Assembly: GCF_019740355.2 (NCBI RefSeq) | Contig: NZ_CP091819.1 | Coordinates: 2,852,001-2,916,000, forward strand | Direction: 5' to 3' | Origin: Paracrocinitomix mangrovi | Lineage (GTDB): Bacteria; Bacteroidota; Bacteroidia; Flavobacteriales_D; Crocinitomicaceae | DNA length: 64,000 nucleotides | The notes under the pieces: model-generated | The model's input: the letters and a program-made list of their open reading frames with translations, nothing else | Told to the model about the DNA's origin: nothing | Database searches by the model: none | Part shown: positions 1-8,980 of the stretch, one piece after another | Layout: each line of letters opens with the position of its first letter | Numbering within the stretch: the first letter of the stretch is position 1 | Translations under genes and position numbers: made by a program

Positions 1-167
1 TTTGAAACCTCCATTTGCATATTAACTCCCGGAGATAAGAATGTTGAGTTCAATTGTTTGTTGCTCAAAAATCGGTTTGATCCATTCAAGCCAATGCTTA
101 AATCCGGTCTTTGGCTCCAACTTAAGGCTCCGGCAGTAAGGAATAATATGGCAACTAAAAACCTCAT
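1..167 (-). CDS. Secreted or outer-membrane protein, N-terminal part only (runs off the window)
   Basis: The reverse strand is open from an ATG at 167 to the window edge, giving 55 residues. The N-terminus is a clear Sec signal peptide (MRFLVAILFLTAGALSWSQ) with a cleavage site after the Ser-Gln typical of Bacteroidota exported proteins. The mature part begins with short polar/hydrophobic alternation (RPDLSIGLNGSNRF), which would suit the first strands of a beta-barrel, but too little is visible to name a family. The ATG directly follows the sulfatase stop codon (168-170), so the two are very likely co-transcribed. The function is unknown. Confidence 0.7.
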   Translation of the reverse strand, partial: MRFLVAILFLTAGALSWSQRPDLSIGLNGSNRFLSNKQLNSTFLSPGVNMQMEVS

Positions 168-1772
168 TTATGCAGGAAAATAGTAGCTGGCACTATCAAT
201 ATCGAATTTTCTGTCCATTAATCTAGGCCAAAGAGGTTTAATAGGTAATTCTTTGTTCCATTCTTCAAATAATGATTGCAGTTTTTCTAAACGTTGTGGT
301 TGTGTACTTTTTAAATCAAATCTTTCTGAAATATCGTTTTCCAAATCATACAAATGCATCCAATTATCGCGCGTACTTAAAATCAATTTCCATTTTTCAG
401 ATTGAATGGCTTGAATGTGGTCTGTTCTCCAATAAAGTACTTCGTGGGGCTTAGTTTTGTCAGTTCCCAATATAAATGGAATTAAATCTACACCATCTAA
501 AGGCCTATTTTCCGGCCAATTTACATGACAGTTTTTAATTGTTGTGGTGAAGATATCCATTCCGGAAACCGGATGTACAAACTTGGTTCCGGCCGGAATT
601 TTTCCTTTCCATTTCATCATAAAAGGCACATTAATTCCCCCTTCAAAATGAGTGATTTTCCCTCCTTTAAGGGGTCCGTTATCTGTTGCGCCGGTGTAAG
701 AAGCTCCTCCATTATCTGAGATAAAATAAATAATGGTGTTTTCTTCTAGCCCCAGATTTTTAATCTTGTTGTGGATGTCTCCAATGGCATCATCCAATGC
801 TTTAATCATGGCCAGATATACTCTTTTATTGGTGTCCTTAACATGTGAAAATTGATCAAAATAGGCCTGTGGTGCTTGAAAGGGAACATGTGGCGCATTG
901 AAAGGGACATAAAGAAAAAAGTTGGTGTCTTTATTTTCTTCTAAAAAATCAATAGCTTTATCTCTTATAGCAAAAGTCAAATAGTCTTCTTCTTTCACAA
1001 CTTTTCCATTTTCTCTAATGGCGGCAGTTTCATGCCTTTTCATGTTCCACTGATGTTCTGCACTCATGTCATCCTGAATGTAGCTTTGATATCCCGGCGT
1101 TTTTTGACTAGGAGTATATAAAGAGAAAGCACCGTAAAAACCATATTGGTAAGTGAAGCCTCTTTTGTTTGGTACTTGCTCTTTTCCTTGTCCCAAATGC
1201 CATTTACCAATGATGCCGGTGTGGTACCCAGAAGCACTCATTACTTCAGCCAGGTTGATTTCAGTTTGTGGGATTCCTTGTTTGGCAATTTCCCATTCAC
1301 GAGGGTATGATGGAGGAGTAACTAATTTCCAATCACCTAAAAATTTAGCCTTTTTACCACGGTTGTATTCAATAAAATTGGAAGGATAAAAATCCATTGG
1401 TTGGGTTTCAAAACCATATCTCTGTTGGTATTGACCGGTTAATATTGCAGCCCTTGAAGGAGCACAAATAGGAGCAGTTACGTAAGCATCATTAAATAGC
1501 ACACCTTCCTCTCCAATTTGGTCAATATTGGGTGTTGAAATATGCTCGGCTCCGTAAGCTGAAACTTCGTATTTTCCTAAATCATCCGCCATAATAAGGA
1601 TGACATTGGGCCGGTTATTTTCGTTTTTGACTTTGGAATTTTGATCCAGAAAAAGTTGTTTCTGGGCCAACTTTTGTTGATCCCATTCAATTTTCCAGAT
1701 TTTACTTGTACTAGAAACAGAACACCCAATCAGTGCTAAACAGCTCAATATATAGATCAGCTTCTGCCTCAT
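168..1772 (-). CDS. Type I sulfatase, lipoprotein
   Basis: This 534-residue protein belongs to the alkaline-phosphatase-fold sulfatases, which hydrolyse sulfate esters, usually of sulfated polysaccharides. The C-A-P-S-R motif at residues 103-107 is the formylglycine site, with Cys103 as the residue expected to be converted. The N-terminal metal-binding motif MADDLG is at about 61-66, with GKWHLG and SDNGG further on. A signal with lipobox (LALIG-C17) predicts a membrane-anchored lipoprotein facing the periplasm or surface. The neighbouring downstream gene encodes an exported protein. No SusC/SusD pair and no anaerobic maturase is in view, so the substrate cannot be assigned. Confidence 0.93.
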   Translation of the reverse strand: MRQKLIYILSCLALIGCSVSSTSKIWKIEWDQQKLAQKQLFLDQNSKVKNENNRPNVILIMADDLGKYEVSAYGAEHISTPNIDQIGEEGVLFNDAYVTAPICAPSRAAILTGQYQQRYGFETQPMDFYPSNFIEYNRGKKAKFLGDWKLVTPPSYPREWEIAKQGIPQTEINLAEVMSASGYHTGIIGKWHLGQGKEQVPNKRGFTYQYGFYGAFSLYTPSQKTPGYQSYIQDDMSAEHQWNMKRHETAAIRENGKVVKEEDYLTFAIRDKAIDFLEENKDTNFFLYVPFNAPHVPFQAPQAYFDQFSHVKDTNKRVYLAMIKALDDAIGDIHNKIKNLGLEENTIIYFISDNGGASYTGATDNGPLKGGKITHFEGGINVPFMMKWKGKIPAGTKFVHPVSGMDIFTTTIKNCHVNWPENRPLDGVDLIPFILGTDKTKPHEVLYWRTDHIQAIQSEKWKLILSTRDNWMHLYDLENDISERFDLKSTQPQRLEKLQSLFEEWNKELPIKPLWPRLMDRKFDIDSASYYFPA

Positions 1773-1796
1773 GCTCCCAATAAAATTTTGAAAAGT

Positions 1797-2609
1797 CTAT
1801 TCTTCTCCTGCTGACAATTCTGTAGGAGTAATATTAACTTCAGCTTTGATATCGGTAGTTTCTATTGTCTCTTCTCCAGTCTCATAATCTTCATCTCCGA
1901 ATTGAGTAAGGCCAGTCAGAGTGATTTTATCTGCAGTAATTTCACCTTCTATTTTAGTAACTCCCCAAACAGGTGGATCACCTCCGCCCGAGTATTCACC
2001 AACTAGAGCCGTGTTAATAGCAGTGTTTTTAGTAAATAAAGTGGCAAAAACACAAGTTCCGTAACCATAAGGACAAGCTTCATAAGTTGCATAATCAGTC
2101 GTCCACAATAGTAATTGTGATATATCGCTCAATTCAACTTTACCAATGACGTTAGCTACCGAATATCTAGTCATTCCAAGATCTAATGTGGATTGATATT
2201 CGTCCCAATCTCCCTCTTTTTTGATTGAGTCAATTTTGATGAAGTTATCAATGTCATAAGAAGCCATTTCAGTAGAGTTATTTGCTAACATATCAAAAGA
2301 CAAAAACTGAGCTTCTTTTCTCGTTAAGTTATATTTATCCGGCACTTCTTCTTCGGTAAATTGAGACACAAAAGCAGAATCAATAACCAAGGGTAATTCG
2401 TACGTTTTTTTAGCCTTAGCTAACAACTTTTCTACATCAATAACTGGTCTATTTGGATCAACTTCAATTGTCAAAGTATCTTCAAAAGATAATGTATCTG
2501 TGGAAGTAGTGTCAGTAATGGTATCGGTGTTATCTGAATCATGTTCATTTGATTCTCCACCACATGCAATTATAATTGCCGGAATAAAAAGAAAGGCCAG
2601 TTTTTTCAT
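1797..2609 (-). CDS. Acidic lipoprotein of unknown function
   Basis: The 270-residue product starts with a lipoprotein signal (MKKLAFLFIPAIIIAC, Cys16). It continues with an acidic Asp/Thr/Ser-rich linker (about residues 17-55), as is common for surface-exposed Bacteroidota lipoproteins. The rest is a folded, mostly beta-like domain containing a Cys pair (CPYGYGTC) and a glycine-rich GEYSGGGDPP segment. I do not recognise the family. It lies 24 bases upstream of the sulfatase on the same strand and could be co-transcribed with it. The ATG at 2609 is the only start that keeps the signal peptide. Confidence 0.8.
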   Translation of the reverse strand: MKKLAFLFIPAIIIACGGESNEHDSDNTDTITDTTSTDTLSFEDTLTIEVDPNRPVIDVEKLLAKAKKTYELPLVIDSAFVSQFTEEEVPDKYNLTRKEAQFLSFDMLANNSTEMASYDIDNFIKIDSIKKEGDWDEYQSTLDLGMTRYSVANVIGKVELSDISQLLLWTTDYATYEACPYGYGTCVFATLFTKNTAINTALVGEYSGGGDPPVWGVTKIEGEITADKITLTGLTQFGDEDYETGEETIETTDIKAEVNITPTELSAGEE

Positions 2610-2646
2610 TGTTTCGAATTTTGGATAAAAATATACTTTTTAAGTA

Positions 2647-3015
2647 TCAATCATCTAAAAACTTACGAATGTTGCGTCTGTCTTTTTTGGTGGGTTTGCC
2701 ATATCCCAATTGGCGGTAGTCTCTTTGAGCTTCTTGATACTGTTTGTATTTCTCAATTTCTTCTTCAGGCGTGATATCTCTTAAATATTGTTCCACCAAT
2801 TTTGCACCAACCCTTTTCTCCAATAAATCGACAACTTCATACTCAAAAATGGCTGTATTTTTTTTAATAGACAGATGATCCCCTATCTTCAATTCTTTGG
2901 CAGCTTTCACTTCTTCACCATTCACCATTACTTTGCCATTTTTGACATCAGTTGCAGCCAAACTCCTTGTCTTATAAAGCCTTACGGCCCACAGATATTT
3001 ATCAATTCTTGCCAT
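2647..3015 (-). CDS. hslR: S4-domain RNA-binding protein, HslR/Hsp15 family
   Basis: This is a 122-residue S4-type RNA-binding protein. The S4 fold starts at the N-terminus (RIDKYLWAVRLYKTRS, then the GKVMVNG turn). A basic C-terminal tail follows (KPTKKDRRNIRKF), as in the Hsp15/HslR family, which binds ribosomal 50S-tRNA complexes and rescues stalled subunits. Its start codon overlaps the stop of the DUF3592 gene upstream by one base, so both are translated from one mRNA together with the MmcQ-like gene. The length fits the family. Confidence 0.88.
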   Translation of the reverse strand: MARIDKYLWAVRLYKTRSLAATDVKNGKVMVNGEEVKAAKELKIGDHLSIKKNTAIFEYEVVDLLEKRVGAKLVEQYLRDITPEEEIEKYKQYQEAQRDYRQLGYGKPTKKDRRNIRKFLDD

Positions 3016-3476
3016 TACATTTTATAAATATAACGACTGATAAAAAAGGTAGCCAATAAGAACAGAGAAAATATAATTGCCGGCATAACAATTGATTGAC
3101 CCAAATTTTTGTAAATCACGTTTTCAGGATTTTTTGGATCAACAAGAATTTCAATTTTATCACCTACTGCTATTTGTGCACTATTTTTTACTGCAGGTTC
3201 GTTCATTTTAACTACATATTTTGCATCATCTAGATTAAACTGCAAAGTGGGATATGATTGCTCACTTTCTCTATGAACATTTAAAGCTGGATCACTTGAT
3301 TCATCAGTAGGAAACATATCATCTTCCAGTTTGTATTCAACGGCAATACATTCAGATTGAATTGTTATTCCTTTGGTATATAATTGAGCCGAATTAATTA
3401 ATGGCCAGGCAAAAAAGTAAAAACCAATTGCGAAAACTGATAGAGGTATGAGGTAGTAAGCAATCTTGTTCATCAA
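3015..3476 (-). CDS. DUF3592-like membrane protein
   Basis: This 153-residue protein has one transmembrane helix at each end (about residues 7-28 and 128-149) and a periplasmic-type beta domain between them. The middle contains the VGDKIEILVDPKNPE stretch characteristic of DUF3592 proteins, a family of unknown role. The gene overlaps the MmcQ-like gene upstream by 4 bases and the hslR gene downstream by 1 base, indicating a translationally coupled trio. The function is not known. Confidence 0.75.
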   Translation of the reverse strand: MMNKIAYYLIPLSVFAIGFYFFAWPLINSAQLYTKGITIQSECIAVEYKLEDDMFPTDESSDPALNVHRESEQSYPTLQFNLDDAKYVVKMNEPAVKNSAQIAVGDKIEILVDPKNPENVIYKNLGQSIVMPAIIFSLFLLATFFISRYIYKM

Positions 3477-3829
3477 TTCATTCCCTCCAACTCTTTCTGT
3501 AATTTTTTGGTAAGCGAAGCCACAATCAAATCATATGAATGATCCGTAAGTTCATAAACCATTTGATCAGCTACATCATCATTTACGTAGACAGAATTCC
3601 ACAATTGTTTATTCATGTGATAACCCGGCTTAATGGCATTGTATTGCTCTCTTAATTCAATGGCCCTATCCGGATCGCATTTTAAGTTGATATAGGTGAA
3701 ATCCTCAATACCGCACAAGGCAAACATCTTACCCATTACTTTAAACACAAGCACATCCGGTCCAAAAGGAGTTTCTTCAGTGATGCCCTTCTTTTGTAAA
3801 CAATATTCTCTGAATTCTTCTATGTTCAT
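3473..3829 (-). CDS. MmcQ/YjbR-family protein
   Basis: The 118-residue product is a full-length MmcQ/YjbR-family protein with a CyaY-like fold. It shows the family's N-terminal FREYCLQKKGITEETPFG and a central KVMGKMFAL. Near the C-terminus it has the PGYHMNKQLWNSVYV strand-helix pattern. Members are annotated as DNA-binding proteins, but their cellular role is not established. It is the first gene of the overlapping trio with the DUF3592 and HslR genes. It is divergent from the lipoprotein gene starting at 3888, with only 58 bases between them for both promoters. Confidence 0.88.
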   Translation of the reverse strand: MNIEEFREYCLQKKGITEETPFGPDVLVFKVMGKMFALCGIEDFTYINLKCDPDRAIELREQYNAIKPGYHMNKQLWNSVYVNDDVADQMVYELTDHSYDLIVASLTKKLQKELEGMN

Positions 3830-3887
3830 CTATCGTAAAATTAGGAATCAAATTGTTACTTTCATACAAATAACCCATTTATAGCTT

Positions 3888-4838
3888 GTGAATAGAGTGT
3901 TTTTTATAGTCTCCATTTTTCTTTTTTCGTGCTCAAGTCATAGTAATGAAGAATTGCTCCAGCGGGCATATGAAAATGAAGCTGTGAATAGGATAAATTC
4001 CATTTTTATTGAGGAGAATAATCTTATTTACAGTCAAATGGACCGACTAAAAATTGCAGCTTTATCTTCAGGTAGAAAGCCTCCCAAGCTTGAAATTGAA
4101 TCAGAATTGTATGAGTTATCCAAAGACACTAGAAATTGGTTTAGAATAAAACTCAATGATGCTTTAATTACTAATAAAATAGAACCTCAGTTAGAGATTA
4201 ACACTTTAAAAGTATCAGCTATTGAAAATTTAGAACAAAGTGTTGAATATGAAGGTGAGTTTGTTATTAATAAAACTTTCAATTTTATTGACAAAGCTGA
4301 GCAAATTTTTCAAAAAAGACAAAAAGAACAAATGGTATTCACGCGTTCTTTTACCCAAGAATTTGAATCTGTTTATGATTCTATTTTTAGTGCAATTGAC
4401 ACTATAGAAAGTCACTTCAAATCAATGGCAAATAAATTCCCGGATAAACCAACTTTAATTGAGGCGTTTGAACTAAATGCTGATGCAATTGCCACACAAG
4501 TATTGGTGGAAAGAAAAATTCTCAAACAATTGAAGAATGAAATTGATAGGCCAAAGTTGAATTTTGAGCATGAAATGTCTTATAAAACTAATATATCAGT
4601 CTGCAGATATCCAATGGGAGAATCCATTTATATTGAAATATCGCCAATGGTTATTTTCAAGGAATCACGTCCAAAAATACTTGTAGAAGTGGACGGGAAA
4701 AGTTTGTTGGAAAGAACATATGGAGATCAGATTAAAATACCAACAAGTGAAATTGGATCACATCAAGTAATCGTTTGGCACATTCAAGATGATATGATTA
4801 AAGATAGTCTGGTATATAATTACGAGGTAATTGAATGA
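3888..4838 (+). CDS. Lipoprotein with helical N-domain and GldM-like C-terminal module (uncertain)
   Basis: This 316-residue protein starts at a GTG and has a short lipoprotein signal (FLFSC-SS). Residues 20-225 are strongly helical, and residues 225-316 are beta-rich. The layout is a long helical segment with an N-A-x-A-I-A-T-Q-V-L helix, then a strand block with the order 'Y-x-x-G-E-x-I-Y-x-E-I ... P-x-I-x-V-x-V-x-G-K ... I-P-T'. This recalls the periplasmic arrangement of the gliding/T9SS motor protein GldM. The lipobox replaces the GldM transmembrane helix. The family assignment is an inference; what is certain is an exported lipoprotein. It overlaps the next lipoprotein gene by 4 bases (ATGA). 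Confidence 0.7.
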   Translation: MNRVFFIVSIFLFSCSSHSNEELLQRAYENEAVNRINSIFIEENNLIYSQMDRLKIAALSSGRKPPKLEIESELYELSKDTRNWFRIKLNDALITNKIEPQLEINTLKVSAIENLEQSVEYEGEFVINKTFNFIDKAEQIFQKRQKEQMVFTRSFTQEFESVYDSIFSAIDTIESHFKSMANKFPDKPTLIEAFELNADAIATQVLVERKILKQLKNEIDRPKLNFEHEMSYKTNISVCRYPMGESIYIEISPMVIFKESRPKILVEVDGKSLLERTYGDQIKIPTSEIGSHQVIVWHIQDDMIKDSLVYNYEVIE

Positions 4839-5626
4839 AGTATTTATCGCTCTTCATATTGCTAACTATAATATTGACTTCATGTAATAATGAACCGTTC
4901 AACAATAGGGAATATGAAGCTTTTCTACTTCAAGAGTATTCAAAAGAATCAATGGAATTAGATGATGAGTTGAATGAGCAGATTTATACAAAATTGAACT
5001 TACTTCAAATGACTGAAAGATCAGCCCCACTGGAAAAAATTCTAATTAAAATGGAATTAGGTGAGGTGTATTTTGAAAAAGCAAAACAGGTTTCTTTCCA
5101 AGAGAAAAAAGAGCTAGCTGATAGTTTAATCTTGATTCTTGGAAACTATGTTCAAGGCAAAAGCACTTACACTGTTAAAACCAGCCCATTAAACCTCAAT
5201 TCTGCAAATCCAAAAGACACTTCTTTTATCAGTAATTTTAATGTAGAGTTTGACTATTATTTCAAACACAATATTTCAAATACTGCCTCGAATATATTAT
5301 TGGACAAATTGAAAAGAGACTTTAAGTCATTTTTAAATGACCGTGTTTATGTAGTTTGGCCTACTTCAGGTCCTTTACATGCTATTATTGCTGAACATAC
5401 TCAAATCTATAAACAACATTCAGAAGCCTATATCACTAGTGCATACGGAGTTTATGATTTAAGCCAAAAAACACCAATTAAATTCCATGGAAAAGAAATC
5501 AATACAGGATTTTATATCAAACTACCTGACAAATCTGGCAGACATGTAATAAACGGTGAGTATGGATATGTCCAAGCTGGAGAAATGACCTGGAAACCAT
5601 TTGAAATTGAATTTTTATTGGATTAG
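4835..5626 (+). CDS. Second lipoprotein of the pair, GldM-like C-terminal end (uncertain)
   Basis: The 263-residue lipoprotein (lipobox ILTS-C17) is translationally coupled to the gene before it through an ATGA overlap. Residues 20-100 are helical. Residues 190-263 are beta-rich and end in a 'GEYGYV ... GEMTWKPFEIEF' pattern, like the strand ends of GldM periplasmic domains (G-x-Y-x-V ... P-F-x-x-E-Y). No family was recognised with certainty. The two genes probably act together, perhaps as partners in one envelope complex. The gene ends convergently with the GNAT gene, the stop regions overlapping by 4 bases. Confidence 0.7.
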   Translation: MKYLSLFILLTIILTSCNNEPFNNREYEAFLLQEYSKESMELDDELNEQIYTKLNLLQMTERSAPLEKILIKMELGEVYFEKAKQVSFQEKKELADSLILILGNYVQGKSTYTVKTSPLNLNSANPKDTSFISNFNVEFDYYFKHNISNTASNILLDKLKRDFKSFLNDRVYVVWPTSGPLHAIIAEHTQIYKQHSEAYITSAYGVYDLSQKTPIKFHGKEINTGFYIKLPDKSGRHVINGEYGYVQAGEMTWKPFEIEFLLD

Positions 5627-6171
5627 TTTATTTTCTCCCATTCCTCAGCCCCAATCTCAAACCAATTGTGAAGTAAATCGTCAATGTAAAATTGATTGAT
5701 AAAAGTTAATCCAATTTTCTCTAGAATTTTGTTGGAAGCAATATTTCCCACTTCTGCACCTCCACAAATCCGCTCAAGTTTCAACTCTTCAAATCCGTAT
5801 TTCAATGCAGCAATGGATACTTCTGTAGCTATACCATTTCCCCAATATTTTTGCTTTAAACGATATCCAATGTCGTGATAACCGTTCATCTTGTTAAATG
5901 GTAAAGTCTCGTATTTTATTCCTCCCCATCCAATAAAATCATTTGTCTCACGGTCAATAATAGCTGATCTGCCTATTCCAAATTTCTCGTATTGAGCTAA
6001 CACATCATTGATCATTTTGGCAGATTGATGTAAACTACTAACAGGTTCGTTTCCTAGGTATTTATGAACTTCCGGGTCTGAATCAAGTTCAAAAAAATCC
6101 TGAACGTCATCTTCCGTTATTCGGCGCATTATAAATCGCTCGCTTTCAAAATCAATCTGCATCTGACACAT
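5623..6171 (-). CDS. GNAT acetyltransferase, RimJ/RimL type
   Basis: This 182-residue N-acetyltransferase follows the RimJ/RimL pattern. It starts with ESERFIMRRITEDD, has a central IGYRLKQKYWGNGIATEV acetyl-CoA loop (the Q/R-x-x-G-x-G/A equivalent is KYWGNGIA), and ends with N-x-x-S-N-K-I-L-E-K-I-G-L. The acceptor could be a protein N-terminus or a small molecule and cannot be read from sequence. Two in-frame ATGs are possible (6171 and 6162), and the second starts right at the conserved domain. The gene is divergent from the PfkB-family kinase. Confidence 0.88.
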   Translation of the reverse strand: MCQMQIDFESERFIMRRITEDDVQDFFELDSDPEVHKYLGNEPVSSLHQSAKMINDVLAQYEKFGIGRSAIIDRETNDFIGWGGIKYETLPFNKMNGYHDIGYRLKQKYWGNGIATEVSIAALKYGFEELKLERICGGAEVGNIASNKILEKIGLTFINQFYIDDLLHNWFEIGAEEWEKIN

Positions 6172-6218
6172 ATTTTTCCTAAAGCTATAAAAAAGGCCGT
6201 AAGCTTACTTCAAAACCC

Positions 6219-6226
6219 TATATTTG
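6219..6226 (+). promoter_or_regulatory. Candidate -7 promoter element for the PfkB-family kinase operon
   Basis: TATATTTG matches the Bacteroidota -7 consensus TAnnTTTG and ends 22 bases before the ATG at 6249. No clear -33 TTTG is visible at the expected distance. Confidence 0.6.
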
Positions 6227-6248
6227 CAAAGAATATTAAAGTAGAAAA

Positions 6249-7175
6249 ATGAGTTTAATTACAGTAGGAAGTGTGGCGTTTGATGCCATTGAAACACCTT
6301 TTGGTAAAACAGACAAGATTATTGGGGGAGCCGGAACGTATATCGCGCTTTCATCATCATATTTTACAAATGATCAAAAAATCATTTCTGTTGTTGGAGA
6401 CGATTTTCCAAATGAAACTTTGGCAGATCTTAAAAGCAGAGGAGTAGATATTGAAGGAATTCAAATCAAACAAGGAGAAAAAACTTTCTTCTGGTCGGGT
6501 AAATATCACAATGATATGAATTCAAGAGATACGCTTGTAACTGAATTAAACGTATTGGAAAACTTTGACCCAATTGTTCCGGATAGCTATCAGGGATCTG
6601 ACTTCTTGATGTTAGGCAACCTGGCTCCTGCAGTTCAAAAATCTGTTATTGAAAGATTACAAAACAGACCTAAGTTGATTGCAATGGATACCATGAATTT
6701 CTGGATGGATATTGCTTGGGATGACTTAATGGAAACTTTGAAGTTAGTTGATGTATTGATCATCAATGATGAAGAAGCCAGACAAATGAGTAAAGAATAC
6801 TCGTTGGTTAGAGCAGCTAAAGTGATTATGGCAATGGGTCCTAAATACCTGATCATTAAAAAAGGTGAGCATGGAGCGTTGTTGTTTGAAGGTGAAAAAA
6901 TCTTTTACGCACCAGCATTACCGCTTGAAGAAGTATTTGATCCAACAGGAGCAGGTGACACATTTGCAGGCGGATTTATTGGATATTTAGCAAGAACTGG
7001 CGATATTTCATTTGACAATATGAAAAGTGCAGTAATTGCAGGATCGGCTATGGCTTCTTTTTGTGTTGAAAAATTTGGAACAGAGAGATTGATGAATCTT
7101 TCTCAAGACGAGATTTATAATAGAATTATGGAATTTGTCAACCTTGTGAACTTTGATATGGAGCAGGTGATGTAA
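6249..7175 (+). CDS. PfkB/ribokinase-family carbohydrate kinase
   Basis: This 308-residue kinase of the ribokinase fold transfers phosphate from ATP to a sugar or nucleoside hydroxyl. The N-terminal substrate-side glycine motif GGAGTY is at about 26-31. The C-terminal PfkB signature 2 (DPTGAGDTFAGGF) contains the anion hole and the catalytic base Asp237. It is the first gene of a co-directional set with the DUF349 protein 11 bases downstream, preceded by a good -7 promoter. The substrate cannot be named; Bacteroidota genomes carry several such kinases. Confidence 0.9.
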   Translation: MSLITVGSVAFDAIETPFGKTDKIIGGAGTYIALSSSYFTNDQKIISVVGDDFPNETLADLKSRGVDIEGIQIKQGEKTFFWSGKYHNDMNSRDTLVTELNVLENFDPIVPDSYQGSDFLMLGNLAPAVQKSVIERLQNRPKLIAMDTMNFWMDIAWDDLMETLKLVDVLIINDEEARQMSKEYSLVRAAKVIMAMGPKYLIIKKGEHGALLFEGEKIFYAPALPLEEVFDPTGAGDTFAGGFIGYLARTGDISFDNMKSAVIAGSAMASFCVEKFGTERLMNLSQDEIYNRIMEFVNLVNFDMEQVM

Positions 7176-7186
7176 TTGCTCAAATA

Positions 7187-8977
7187 ATGGCAGAGACTAA
7201 AGCAGAAATAATAGAACAATTAGATGCACTGGCACACAAAGAAAAAGTGCTAGACGATTTAGAAGAATTTAACCAGTTGGTAAGCGAGTTTGATAGGCTT
7301 CAACGAGAAGAAGAGCACGCTTGGGAAGTTCAAAAATTGGAACGAATTGAAGCAGGTGAGAAACCTGAGAATATCGAAAAACCAATCTTTGAGCAGCTGG
7401 AAGAATTCAAAAGATTGACTTCTCTTTACAAAGACAAAAAGAAAGTTGAAGTAAACGAAATTCGTGAAAGCGAAAAGTCTAATTACGAGAAGAAAAAGGC
7501 GCTAATTGCTGCTTTAACAGATTTGATTCAAAACGAAGAAAATATCGGTCGTGCCATTTCACGTTTCCGCGATATTCAAGATAGTTGGAAAGAAGCTGGA
7601 ACTGTTGCCAGAGAGAAAAGACAGGAATTGCAAAGAGAATTTTCTAACCTGGTTGAGAGCTTCAAATACAATATCAATATCTATAAAGACATCAAGGATC
7701 ACGATCTGAATCGCAACTTATCGTTGAAGAAAGATTTACTTGATAAGTTGAAGGCTTTATTAGATATTAAGATCATCAAGGAGGTGGAAGAAAAACTTCA
7801 CACACTTCAAGATGAATGGAACAATATAGGTGGTACGCATCAAGAGGACTGGGAAAAAATAAAGAATGAGTATTGGGATACAGTAAATGCTGTTTACCAA
7901 AAGATTCATCAGTTTTATAAAGAAAGAAGAGAAGAGCGTGCTGAAAATATTGAGAAGAAAAAAGAGATTATCCAAAAAGCGCAACAGGTTTTAGAAAGAG
8001 AAATCTCATCTCATAAAGGCTGGAAAAAACAAACAGATATTGTAATTGGCCTACAAGAAGAATGGAAATCTGTAGGATACGGACCTAAAGAGGAAAACAA
8101 TGCTGTTTGGAAAGAATTCAGAAAGATTTGCAATGAATTCTTTGCGCGTAAAAAAGAGTTTTACGGAGGAAGAAACGATCAATTTGAAGATGTAAAAGAC
8201 ATCAAGGAAAAACTGATCAAAGAAGTTGAATCAATTAAAACTTCAACAGATTGGGGTTCCACAACCAAGCAAATTGTTCAGATTCAGAAAAAGTGGAAAG
8301 ACGCCGGTTCTGCCGGTCCTAAATATGAGAACAAACTTTGGAAAGAGTTTAGAGCTCAAATAGATGAATTCTTTGATGCTAAAGACAAGCATTTTGCTGA
8401 TACAGATAAAGCTTTTAAAGACAATTTGGACGCCAAAGAAAAAGTGATCAAAGAAATTGAAGCGTACAAAGTAGTGAAGGATGATGAGAAAAACAAAACT
8501 GCATTACAGGATTTCGCTCAAAGATTTGGTCAAATAGGAAGTGTTTCTAAAAAAGATAGAAATCGCGTTCAAAAAGCTTATCGAGACGCCATCAATGCTA
8601 AGTTTGAAAAAACAGACATTGACCAGGAAGATCAACAAAGAATGTTGTTTGAATCTAAAATCGAAGCAATCAAAAATTCAGATGATCCTGAATCAATGAT
8701 TGACAGAGAAAGAGCATTTATCCGCAAGAAAATTGGAAGATTAAACGAAGATCTTACCAAGTTAGAAACCAATATGTCATTCTTTGCTAATGCTGATGAA
8801 AGTAATCCTTTGCTTAAATCTGCTTTGGGAAGTATTGAAAATACCAAACAAGAAATTGAAGGTCTTAAATCTCAATTGTCAATACTTAGACAAGTAGAGA
8901 ACGAAATATTTGAAGACGAAGATGAGGAAACGGTAGCTGAAGAAGTGAATAATGATCCTTCAAACGAAGAAGAATAG
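7187..8977 (+). CDS. DUF349 repeat protein
   Basis: The 596-residue, highly charged protein is almost entirely helical. It consists of several tandem DUF349 repeats of roughly 70-75 residues, each with a conserved Trp-Lys core: LQDEWNNIG, LQEEWKSVGYGPKEENNAVWKEFRKICNEF, IQKKWKDAGSAGPKYENKLWKEFR, then FGQIGSVSKKDRNRV. A further coiled coil and an acidic tail (EDEDEETVAEE) follow. No signal peptide is present, so it is cytosolic. DUF349 proteins have no firmly established function. The gene lies between the kinase (11 bases away) and a small membrane protein (3 bases away), consistent with one operon. Confidence 0.9.
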   Translation: MAETKAEIIEQLDALAHKEKVLDDLEEFNQLVSEFDRLQREEEHAWEVQKLERIEAGEKPENIEKPIFEQLEEFKRLTSLYKDKKKVEVNEIRESEKSNYEKKKALIAALTDLIQNEENIGRAISRFRDIQDSWKEAGTVAREKRQELQREFSNLVESFKYNINIYKDIKDHDLNRNLSLKKDLLDKLKALLDIKIIKEVEEKLHTLQDEWNNIGGTHQEDWEKIKNEYWDTVNAVYQKIHQFYKERREERAENIEKKKEIIQKAQQVLEREISSHKGWKKQTDIVIGLQEEWKSVGYGPKEENNAVWKEFRKICNEFFARKKEFYGGRNDQFEDVKDIKEKLIKEVESIKTSTDWGSTTKQIVQIQKKWKDAGSAGPKYENKLWKEFRAQIDEFFDAKDKHFADTDKAFKDNLDAKEKVIKEIEAYKVVKDDEKNKTALQDFAQRFGQIGSVSKKDRNRVQKAYRDAINAKFEKTDIDQEDQQRMLFESKIEAIKNSDDPESMIDRERAFIRKKIGRLNEDLTKLETNMSFFANADESNPLLKSALGSIENTKQEIEGLKSQLSILRQVENEIFEDEDEETVAEEVNNDPSNEEE

Positions 8978-8980
8978 AAA

